DNA from: Herbidospora cretacea
Lineage (GTDB): Bacteria > Actinomycetota > Actinomycetes > Streptosporangiales > Streptosporangiaceae
DNA: 64,000 nucleotides
Assembly (NCBI RefSeq): GCF_001570605.1
Contig: NZ_BBXG01000024.1
Coordinates: 62,001 to 126,000 of the forward strand
Direction of reading: 5' to 3'
Part shown: positions 57,256-64,000 of the stretch, piece by piece
Layout of the letters: each line of letters starts with the position of its first letter
Numbering within the stretch: the stretch's first letter is position 1
Position numbers and translations under genes: made by a program
Notes under the pieces: model-generated
Told to the model about the DNA's origin: nothing
Databases searched by the model: none
What the model saw: the letters and a program-made list of their open reading frames with translations, nothing else

Positions 57256-58530
57256 TCAGTGAGGCGCCAGCCGGGGAACCGGATCAGTGATCATGGTCGG
57301 ATGGTCGATGAGTCGATTCACGACCACGCTCGCGGCGCCGCGCGCGGCGGCGCCGAAGCCGAGGTCGGAGGCGACGAACCGGCACTGGCTGGCTGATCGC
57401 GCCACGACCAGCCGTTCCAGTTCGGCCTGTGCGTGCGAGAGCAGCCAGGGGGCGAGCGTGGCGAAGTAGCCGCCGACGACGATGACGCGTGGGTTGAACA
57501 GGTTGGCGAGGATCGAGCCGCCGAGCCCGAGCCATTTGCCCACCTGCGCCACCGCCTCCGCCATGCGGAGGTCGCCCGCGGCCAGTCCTCTGGCGATCTC
57601 GATCGCCCGCTCCTCCGGGTCGGAGGCCGGGAGGGAGGCCTCCGGGAGTGCCGCCTTCATGAGCGCGGCCAGCCCCACCTTGGTCTCCAGGCAGCCGTAG
57701 CGCCCGCAACCGCAGCGGGCGCCCCCGGGATCGACCGGCAGGTGGCCGACCTCGCCGGAGAAGCCGTCCGCGCCGCGGAGCAGCTTCCCTTCGAGGACGA
57801 TGCCGCCGCCCACGCCGACCTCGCCCGTCAGGTAGACGAGGTGGGACGTCCCGGCCGCGACGCCGGAGGTGTGCTCGGCCAGCGCCGCGAGGTTCGCGTC
57901 GTTGTCGACCGTGACGGGGACCCGCCACGGTCCGAGGGCCGCCGAGAGCCGTGCGGCCAGGGGAAGATCGCTCCAACCCAGGTTGGGGGCGAGGGTGACG
58001 ACGCCATGTGTCACGTCGACCAGACCGGGGACCGCGACACCCAGCCCTGCGGGCGGGGCCTCGGCCGTCTTCATCGCCTCGACGGCCTCCAGAGCGACTC
58101 GGCCGAGCTGGCGAAGTGCGAGTTCTGGGCCGCCGGCGATGGCGTCGAAGGCGATCCGCCGTTCGACGAGCACCCGGCCGCTGAGATCGGAGCCGTGAGC
58201 AGAGATGTAGTCAACGTTGATCTCCAAACCCAGCGCGCCGACGTGGGCGCCGTGCAGTGTCACGGGCCGCCGGGGGCGGCCGATCGCACCGGCGTGCTCG
58301 GTTCCGGTCTCCCGGACCAGCCGCCGGTCGAGCAGTTCCGCCACCAGGTTGGAGACCGTGGCCCGGTGAAGGCCGGTCGCCTCCGCGATGTCCGCCCGCG
58401 ACTGCGAGTGGTGATCACGAAGGTGGCGGAGCACTAACGAGAGATTGGTCTGCCGGAGCATGGGGGCGCTCGTCGGCAGGGCGGTGCCGGCCGCGTGGGT
58501 CGAGCGGTGGTCGACGGTCACGTGGGTCAC
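57256..58530 (-). CDS. ROK-family transcriptional repressor
   Basis: A 424-residue regulator with an N-terminal winged HTH (~30-75, SQSRADIAEATGLHRATVSN, LVAELLDRRLVRET) and a sugar-kinase-like ROK domain with the zinc motif CGCGRYGC (~265-272) preceded by EVGHLPVDPGG. GVGGGIVLEGKLLRG is the glycine-rich ATP-site remnant. GTG 58530 is the longest supported start. The next upstream operon in the same direction (the giant secreted protein) is the likely target; the inducer would be a sugar. Confidence 0.9.
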   Translation of the reverse strand: MTHVTVDHRSTHAAGTALPTSAPMLRQTNLSLVLRHLRDHHSQSRADIAEATGLHRATVSNLVAELLDRRLVRETGTEHAGAIGRPRRPVTLHGAHVGALGLEINVDYISAHGSDLSGRVLVERRIAFDAIAGGPELALRQLGRVALEAVEAMKTAEAPPAGLGVAVPGLVDVTHGVVTLAPNLGWSDLPLAARLSAALGPWRVPVTVDNDANLAALAEHTSGVAAGTSHLVYLTGEVGVGGGIVLEGKLLRGADGFSGEVGHLPVDPGGARCGCGRYGCLETKVGLAALMKAALPEASLPASDPEERAIEIARGLAAGDLRMAEAVAQVGKWLGLGGSILANLFNPRVIVVGGYFATLAPWLLSHAQAELERLVVARSASQCRFVASDLGFGAAARGAASVVVNRLIDHPTMITDPVPRLAPH

Positions 58531-58563
58531 CGCCTTTCATTTGTCTCTGCGATCAATTAATGA

Positions 58564-58677
58564 GGTTTGTAACACGCACGTGTCTGGAGCGCACCGTGTG
58601 AGCGGATAACGAGTTGACATCGACGTATAAGTGCAGGTTAAAGGCTTGTGCTCCGCGTAACTGGACCGTTACAAACC
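58564..58677. promoter_or_regulatory. Candidate ROK operator region
   Basis: The 179-bp gap contains GGTTTGTAAC (58564-58573) and its exact reverse complement GTTACAAACC (58668-58677), plus GTAACTGGACCGTTAC (58657-58672), an inverted GTAAC/GTTAC dyad. Separated inverted copies upstream of a ROK gene suggest autoregulatory binding sites. Confidence 0.5.
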
Positions 58678-58709
58678 GGCGCGCCCGGGGCGGCCCGGCC
58701 CGTCAACCT

Positions 58710-59543
58710 TTAATTTGGCCACCCGTGCAAACCAATCGAACTGAGCCTGTCAGCAGCTTCTGAGCCTGGTGTTGCGGTGTAGACGAGCAGCGACTGGGTC
58801 TGGTCGGGGTCCACCAGGATCTGGCAGTGGAGCTCCAGCAGCCCCGCCTCGGGGTGCCGGAACCGCTTGCGCGCGCACGACGGCCCGGCGACGGGATGCT
58901 CCCGCCACAGGGCGGCGAACTCGGCGCTGCGGGCCGGCAGCGCCCGCACGATCTCACCGGCCCGGGAGCGTTCGCCGTCGCGAGTGTAGACGCGCTGCAG
59001 GTCGGCGGCGAGCTCACGCCCCACGGTGGCGTGGTCCTCGACGGGATGGATCTCCCGTACGGCCGGATCGTCGAACCACCGGAAGTGGAGGCTGGCGGAG
59101 AGCCCGTCGTAGGCCAGACCGTCGCCGAGAAGCTCGCGGGCCAGCGGAGTCTGCCGCAGGGTCTCCCCCAGATCGGTGACCACGAGGGCCGCCGCGTCGC
59201 CCGGCAGGTTCTCGAAGATCCGCTCCATGCCGGGGTTGACCTCGCGTGAAAGGTTCAGCCGGAAGCCGACGGCGTACCCGCCCAGCCGGAGCAGGTGGTC
59301 ACGCTCCTCGGTGGTGAGCCGCAGCGCGCGGGCGATGGCGGTGAGCATCTGCTCCGACGGCTGCGGGCCGCGCTGCTGCTCGATCCGGCTGTAGTAGTCG
59401 GTCGACATGGCCGACAGGGCGGCGACCTCCTCGCGGCGCAGGCCGCCCGTCCGGCGGCGCGAGCCACGGGGCAGCCCGACGTCCTCGGGCTGCAGAGCCG
59501 CGCGCCGGGTGCGCAGGAATTCAGCGAGACGGGCCCGTTGCAT
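58710..59543 (-). CDS. XRE/MmyB-type transcriptional regulator
   Basis: A 277-residue regulator. HTH (~10-65: FLRTRRAALQPEDVGLP, GLRREEVAALSAMSTDYYSR) with the REEVA core, and a C-terminal MmyB ligand-binding domain with FRHPEAGLLELHCQILVDPD. The family binds fatty-acyl or other hydrophobic ligands. It is divergent from the aldehyde dehydrogenase gene, which makes that gene the natural target. ATG at 59541-59543 is the only plausible start. Confidence 0.93.
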   Translation of the reverse strand: MQRARLAEFLRTRRAALQPEDVGLPRGSRRRTGGLRREEVAALSAMSTDYYSRIEQQRGPQPSEQMLTAIARALRLTTEERDHLLRLGGYAVGFRLNLSREVNPGMERIFENLPGDAAALVVTDLGETLRQTPLARELLGDGLAYDGLSASLHFRWFDDPAVREIHPVEDHATVGRELAADLQRVYTRDGERSRAGEIVRALPARSAEFAALWREHPVAGPSCARKRFRHPEAGLLELHCQILVDPDQTQSLLVYTATPGSEAADRLSSIGLHGWPN

Positions 59544-59639
59544 ACCTCGGTCAACAACCCGCTGGGCTGGGACGATTCCGTTCAGGCACGGACAGTCCGT
59601 CCCTGGATGCGGGTCCGGCCACCAGGCAGGTTCGACGGC

Positions 59640-60995
59640 ATGACAACCATTCCCGTCCTCAACCCGGCCACCGGCGACGTGATCGCCGAGGTGCCCGCCG
59701 GGACCGCCGCCGACGTCGACCGGGCGGTGGCCGCCGCCCGCGCCGCGCTCCCCGCCTGGGCCGCGACCGGCCCCCTCGACCGGGCCGCGATCGTGGGCCG
59801 CGTCGGCGCGGGCATCCTGGCCCGTGCCGACGAACTCGCCGCCACCATCACGGCCGAGATGGGCGCCCCGATCAGCCTGGCGCGCACCGCGCAGATCCAG
59901 TTCCCGGTGGCCGTCGCCCAGTCGTTCGCCGCCCTGGCCGAGACCTTCGCCTGGACCGAGGAGCTCGGCGACTCCCTGGTCGTCCGCGAGCCGATCGGCG
60001 TCGTCGGCGCGATCACACCGTGGAACTTCCCCCTCCAGCAGATCGTCTCCAAGCTGGCCCCGGCGCTGGTCGCGGGCGACACGATGGTCTGGAAGCCGTC
60101 CGAGATCGCGCCGCTCACCGCCCGCGTCCTGCTGGAGATCGCCGAGGAGGCCGGCCTTCCGGCCGGGGTCCTCAACGTCGTGCACGGCACCGGCGAGGTC
60201 GTCGGCGAGGCGATCTCCGCCCACCCCGGCATCGACATGATCTCCTTCACCGGCTCGACCCGGGCCGGCCGCCGCATCGGCGCGGTGGCCGCCGGGACGG
60301 TCAAGCGGGTCGCCCTGGAGCTCGGCGGCAAGGGCGCCAACGTGATCCTCCCCGGCGCCGACCTGGACGTGGCCGTCCCGACCGGCGTGGCCATGTCCTT
60401 CACCAACGGCGGCCAGGTCTGCGGCTCGTGGCCGCGCATGCTGGTCCCCGCCGGGATGCAGGACGAGATCGCCGCCCGCGCGGTGGCCGCCGCCGAGGGC
60501 TACACCGTCGGTGACCCCGCCCTGGAGACGACGATGATCGGCCCGATGGCCTCGGAGGCCCACCGGGACAAGGTCCACGGCTACATCGAGCACGGCGTCG
60601 CCGACGGCGCCCGCCTGGTCTTCGGCGGCACCGGACGGCCTTTCGAGAAGGGCGCCTACGTCCGCCCGACGATCTTCGCCGACGTCGACCCCGCGTCGAA
60701 GATCGCCCAGGAGGAGATCTTCGGGCCGGTGCTGACGATCATCCCGTACACGAGCACGGACGAGGCCGTGGCCATCGCCAACGGCACCAGCTACGGCCTG
60801 ACCAGCGGCGTCTTCGGCCCCGCCGACGAGGCCATGGCCGTCGCCCGGCGGATCCGGGCGGGGCAGGTCGACGTCAACGGCGGCCACTGGAACCCGCTCG
60901 CGCCCTTCGGCGGCTACGGCCAGTCGGGCAACGGCCGCGAGTTCGGCCGGTTCGGGCTGGAGGAGTTCCTGGAGGTCAAGTCGATCCAGCGCTGA
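59640..60995 (+). CDS. NAD(P)-dependent aldehyde dehydrogenase
   Basis: A 451-residue ALDH, short at the N-terminus compared with the ~480-500-residue family norm. PWNFP (Asn129), ELGGK (Glu227), GGQVCGS (catalytic Cys261) and FGPVL (EEIFGPVLTIIPY) are all present. It is divergent from an MmyB-type regulator and followed by a second MmyB regulator, suggesting regulated oxidation of an aldehyde. The substrate is unknown. Confidence 0.93.
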   Translation: MTTIPVLNPATGDVIAEVPAGTAADVDRAVAAARAALPAWAATGPLDRAAIVGRVGAGILARADELAATITAEMGAPISLARTAQIQFPVAVAQSFAALAETFAWTEELGDSLVVREPIGVVGAITPWNFPLQQIVSKLAPALVAGDTMVWKPSEIAPLTARVLLEIAEEAGLPAGVLNVVHGTGEVVGEAISAHPGIDMISFTGSTRAGRRIGAVAAGTVKRVALELGGKGANVILPGADLDVAVPTGVAMSFTNGGQVCGSWPRMLVPAGMQDEIAARAVAAAEGYTVGDPALETTMIGPMASEAHRDKVHGYIEHGVADGARLVFGGTGRPFEKGAYVRPTIFADVDPASKIAQEEIFGPVLTIIPYTSTDEAVAIANGTSYGLTSGVFGPADEAMAVARRIRAGQVDVNGGHWNPLAPFGGYGQSGNGREFGRFGLEEFLEVKSIQR

Positions 60996-61057
60996 GGGGC
61001 TCCAGCGGTACCCCTCAGCCCGGTCCTTCCGGGGGCCGGCGTGCCTAGCCTGGACAC

Positions 61058-61885
61058 ATGGCAGTCGGTGAGTTCCTCAGAGCCCGCCGCGACCGGCTCA
61101 CCCCGGAAGCGGCGGGCCTTCCGTCCGACGTGCGCCCCCGGCGGGTCCCCGGGCTGCGCCGCGAGGAGGTCGCGGGCCTCGCGGGCGTCAGCGTCGACTA
61201 CTACGTCAAGCTGGAGCGCGGGCTCACGCGGGGCGTCTCCCGGCCGGTCTGGGAGGCGCTGGCCCGCGCGCTCCGGCTCGACGAGACCGAGCGGGCCCAC
61301 CTCTACGACCTGATCGCCGCCGAGACCGGCGTGGTCCTGCGCCGGGAACCGCTGCCCCGCCAGCGGGTCGCGCCCGGCCTGCTCAACCTGATCGCCTCCT
61401 TCGACCAGGTCCCCGCGATGGTGCAGGGCCGGCGCATGGACGTGCTGGCCTCCAACGACCTCTTCAAGGCCCTGTACGCCGGATTCACCGGCCGCAACCT
61501 GGCCCGCTTCATCCTGCTCGACCCAGCCGCGAAGGCCCTCTACCCCGAGTGGCCCCAGGTCGCCCGCAGCGCCGTCGCCGTCATGCGCCTCTACGCGGGG
61601 TCCCACTCCGACGACCCCGAGCTCACCGTCCTGATCGACGAGCTCTCGCGGGGCAGCGACCTGTTCCGCCGGATCTGGGGCGAACACCGGGTCGACCGCC
61701 ACGCCGACGGGAAGAAGCGCTTCCGCCACCCCGTCGTGGGCGAGCTGACCCTGAACTACGAGACGTTCCTCACGGCGGGCGACCCGGAGCAGACTCTCGT
61801 GCTGTTCCACGCCGACCCGGGCTCGCCGTCGGCCGACGCGCTGCGGCTGCTCGGGTCCTGGCACGCCTCGTCCGCCACCGCCTGA
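61058..61885 (+). CDS. XRE/MmyB-type transcriptional regulator (second copy)
   Basis: A 275-residue regulator with the same architecture as the gene at 58710: HTH (~5-60, GEFLRARRDRLTPEAAGLP, GLRREEVAGLAGVSVDYYVK) and an MmyB domain (RFRHPVVGELTLNYETFLTA). It follows the aldehyde dehydrogenase by 63 bp and precedes the quinone oxidoreductase-like gene by 57 bp, which it may control. Confidence 0.93.
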   Translation: MAVGEFLRARRDRLTPEAAGLPSDVRPRRVPGLRREEVAGLAGVSVDYYVKLERGLTRGVSRPVWEALARALRLDETERAHLYDLIAAETGVVLRREPLPRQRVAPGLLNLIASFDQVPAMVQGRRMDVLASNDLFKALYAGFTGRNLARFILLDPAAKALYPEWPQVARSAVAVMRLYAGSHSDDPELTVLIDELSRGSDLFRRIWGEHRVDRHADGKKRFRHPVVGELTLNYETFLTAGDPEQTLVLFHADPGSPSADALRLLGSWHASSATA

Positions 61886-61941
61886 TCACTCAACCGCCAC
61901 GGGCTGTGTTCGGCATGCCCGGAAACTCCTTGGAGATCATC

Positions 61942-62904
61942 ATGAAGGCCGTCCAGGTGACCCGTTACGGCACCCCAGAAGTCCTCGACCTGGTCCAACT
62001 CCCCGAGCCCGCACCCGGGCCTGACGAGGTGGCCGTCGACGTGACGCACGCCGCCGTCGGCCTCATCGACGTGCTGATCCGGCGGGGCGACTTCGCCGCC
62101 CACGGCCTGCCGATGCGGCCGCCGTACACCCCCGGGATCGAGGTCGCGGGCACGGTCCGGGCCGTCGGCGCGGACGTGACCGGTCTGGCCGCCGGCGACC
62201 GGGTGGGCACGCTGTCGATCGCCACCGGCGGCGGCTACGCCGAGGTCATGATCGCCCCCGCGGCGGCCACCTTCCGGCTCCCGGACGGCCTCGACCCCGC
62301 CCAGGCCGTCGCGGCCCTGCCCAACGCGACGACGGCGGTCCTGGCCCTGACCAGGGCTGTGACGCTGCCCCCGGACGCGCGGGTGCTGGTGCTCGGCGCG
62401 ACCGGCGCGCTGGCCTCGGTCTTCCCGGCCGTCGCCCGCCGCCTCGGCGCGGCCGAGGTCGTCGGCACCGTGCGCTCGGCCGCCCGGATCGCCGAGGCCG
62501 AAGGGCTCGGCTTCGACCGGGCCGCCCTCTTCGACTCCCTGGACGGACAGCGGTTCGACGTCGTCGTCGACCCGGTGGGCGGCGAACTGCGCGGCCGGGC
62601 GCTCGGCCTGCTCGCCGACATGGGCCGCCTGATCGCCGTCGGCGGCGCCGGCGGCTCGGCCCGCTCCCTCGACACCGACCAGCTGTGGTTCGGCAACACG
62701 GGAGTCGTCGGCTTCGCCGTCGGCAACTTCCTGCCGAGGTTCCCGGCCCTGGCCGCCCCGGCCGCCGCCGAGGCGCTCGCGGCGATCGGCGACGGCTCGA
62801 TCAAGCTGAACGTCGAGACGTTCCCTCTCGGCCGCGCCGCCGACACCCACACGCGGATGGAGGCGGGCGGGGTCTCCGGGCGGCTGATCCTCACTCCGAG
62901 GTAG
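61942..62904 (+). CDS. NADPH:quinone-oxidoreductase-like medium-chain dehydrogenase
   Basis: A 320-residue zinc-independent MDR protein. VTRYGTPEVLDLVQLPEPAP is the QOR N-terminus; GIEVAGTVRAVGADVTGLAA follows; GATGALASVFPAVARRLGAA is the NADPH-binding motif, which reads GATGAL rather than GAxGGVG. No structural-zinc cysteines. A GGAG site precedes the ATG by 6 bp. Directly downstream of an MmyB regulator. Substrate unknown. Confidence 0.92.
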   Translation: MKAVQVTRYGTPEVLDLVQLPEPAPGPDEVAVDVTHAAVGLIDVLIRRGDFAAHGLPMRPPYTPGIEVAGTVRAVGADVTGLAAGDRVGTLSIATGGGYAEVMIAPAAATFRLPDGLDPAQAVAALPNATTAVLALTRAVTLPPDARVLVLGATGALASVFPAVARRLGAAEVVGTVRSAARIAEAEGLGFDRAALFDSLDGQRFDVVVDPVGGELRGRALGLLADMGRLIAVGGAGGSARSLDTDQLWFGNTGVVGFAVGNFLPRFPALAAPAAAEALAAIGDGSIKLNVETFPLGRAADTHTRMEAGGVSGRLILTPR

Positions 62905-62937
62905 GTGCTCCCGCCCGCCGCAACAGGCGGGAGCACC
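62904..62937. terminator. Bidirectional terminator between convergent genes
   Basis: A 12-bp perfect stem GGTGCTCCCGCC/GGCGGGAGCACC with a 10-base loop between the quinone-oxidoreductase-like gene and the convergent polysaccharide monooxygenase gene, ending at 62947. Confidence 0.8.
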
Positions 62938-62946
62938 TCACCGGTG

Positions 62947-63996
62947 TCAGACCGCCGTGCAGGTCAGCGACGGCGCCGGGGACGAACTGCCGGAGGCCAG
63001 CAGGCCGAACGTGGCCGAGGCTCCCGGCGACAGCGAGCCGTTGTAGTTCACGTTCTTCGCCGTCACCGCCCCGCCGCTACTGGTCAGCGTCGTGCTCCAC
63101 GACGAGTTGACCGTCTGCCCGCCTGAGTACGTCCAGTTCACCGTCCACCCGCTGATCGCCTGCCCGCCGGCCACGACCTTCACGTCGGCCTGGAAGCCGC
63201 CGCCCCACGTCGAGGCGACCGTGTACGTCGCGGTGCAGGAGCGCGGACCGGAGGTCGGCGTCGGAGTGGGCGTGGGCGTGGGCGTGGGCGTCGGGGTGGG
63301 GGTCGGCGTGGGGGTGGGCGTGGGCGTGGGGGTCGGCGACGGGTTCGAGCCGCCGGTGAAGTTCACGTCGCTGCAGAAGTAGTACGACTGGTCCATGTGG
63401 CTGGCCTGCCAGACCGTGAACACGATGTGCCGGCCCGAACGGCCGGGTGCGTTGACCTCGACCGGGGTGGTCGCGCCGGTCGGCACGCGGCCCACCTGGC
63501 CGACCAGTTCCAGGTCGCTCCACTTCAGGGGCGTCGTCAGCGCGTTGAAGCCCTGTTTGGTGGCGTACACGCGGATGTAGTCGGCGCCGTGGATCGCCTG
63601 GTCGGTCATGTTCAACGTGAACCGCGTCGGCTTGTCGACGGTCTTCCACGCGCCGAGCGTGTCCATCGCGTTGAAGCGGCCGTTGAAGGTCCGCCCGCCG
63701 CTGCAGAGCTGCCCGTCGGGGACGGCGGCCTGGTGGTTGCCCGCCACCTGCTCGCGGTAGAGGCCGTTCCAGTTCCACATCGCCTGGACGTCGTACTGCC
63801 AGGCCTGCCAGCACATCGGGTCCTGCTGCGCCATGGCGGGGTTCTGGAAGTCGCCGCCCCAGCGCTGCCAGCAGCCGTAGTTGCGGGACGGCGGGTCGGT
63901 GACGGAGCCGTGCGCGTTCGCGGGCACGACCAGCGCTGTCGCGAGGAGTAGTAGGGCGCCCAGGGCCGTGAGCCAGGTCCGGGAGAGCGTGTGCAC
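62947..63996 (-). CDS. Secreted lytic polysaccharide monooxygenase (AA10) with CBM2
   Basis: A 349-residue secreted LPMO. Signal cleavage after ANA exposes His29 (HGSVTDPPSRNYGCW), one copper-brace ligand; His88 in VAGNHQAAV is the second. A Pro-Thr repeat linker of ~15 PT units (encoded by GTGGGCGTGGGC-type hexamers near 63255-63345) joins it to a C-terminal CBM2 (~255-349, CTATYTVASTWGGGFQADVK). Oxidative cleavage of cellulose or chitin is expected. GTG at 63994-63996 is the first in-window start; the true start could lie just beyond the window. Confidence 0.93.
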   Translation of the reverse strand: MHTLSRTWLTALGALLLLATALVVPANAHGSVTDPPSRNYGCWQRWGGDFQNPAMAQQDPMCWQAWQYDVQAMWNWNGLYREQVAGNHQAAVPDGQLCSGGRTFNGRFNAMDTLGAWKTVDKPTRFTLNMTDQAIHGADYIRVYATKQGFNALTTPLKWSDLELVGQVGRVPTGATTPVEVNAPGRSGRHIVFTVWQASHMDQSYYFCSDVNFTGGSNPSPTPTPTPTPTPTPTPTPTPTPTPTPTPTSGPRSCTATYTVASTWGGGFQADVKVVAGGQAISGWTVNWTYSGGQTVNSSWSTTLTSSGGAVTAKNVNYNGSLSPGASATFGLLASGSSSPAPSLTCTAV

Positions 63997-64000
63997 GGGG

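Noticed and set aside
63255..63345. Short hexameric repeats resembling a repeat array
   Set aside because: They encode the Pro-Thr linker of the LPMO, with no spacers; not a CRISPR array or regulatory repeat.

Overview
The window is about 70% GC with strong third-position GC bias, Tat/Sec-secreted enzymes with CBM and PKD modules, a 2-methylisoborneol pathway, MmyB-type and TetR regulators and many GTG starts. This points to a filamentous actinomycete, most likely of the Streptosporangiaceae type; that placement is inferred, since no rRNA or other taxonomic marker is present.

Layout. 0-20 kb: a cut zinc alcohol dehydrogenase, a decayed TPP-enzyme pseudogene, a P450/enoyl-CoA hydratase pair divergent from a molybdopterin oxidoreductase, a leaderless TetR gene with a flavin monooxygenase, a Tat-secreted acetamidase with a start-codon anomaly, small secreted and membrane proteins, then a five-gene signalling cassette. 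The cassette is a Ser/Thr kinase and a DUF4407 protein facing a vWA-like protein, a P-loop GTPase and a membrane GTPase-associated protein with an extracytoplasmic binding-protein-like domain.

20-39 kb: the most unusual region, a RiPP gene cluster on the minus strand. Five precursors with nitrile-hydratase-type (NHLP) leaders accompany a fused YcaO cyclodehydratase, a SagB-type dehydrogenase, a class II lanthipeptide synthetase (LanM), two NHLP-type ABC exporters, an HlyD adaptor, two NarL-type two-component pairs and a truncated kinase-like membrane protein. The enzymes suggest peptides carrying both azoles and dehydrated or lanthionine residues. However, the LanM lacks the usual cyclase zinc ligands and carries W in place of the catalytic-loop His, so its role may be altered. 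Three precursor genes share a ~41-bp double-dyad promoter element, and two share a leader hairpin with an identical loop.

39-51 kb: a regulator-like protein lacking its HTH, the 2-methylisoborneol synthase and GPP methyltransferase operon, a BMP-like lipoprotein, a HupE/UreJ-type membrane protein, a secreted metallophosphoesterase, a DUF916-like surface protein, a TPR-CHAT protease-like protein and a small membrane-anchored surface protein.

51-64 kb: a 1926-residue secreted ThuA/sugar-dehydrogenase-like/PKD/CBM6/FIMAH protein next to a ROK repressor, two MmyB-type regulators around an aldehyde dehydrogenase, a quinone-oxidoreductase-like enzyme, and a CBM2-bearing lytic polysaccharide monooxygenase at the right edge. 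No tRNA, rRNA, CRISPR array, insertion sequence or attachment site was recognised.
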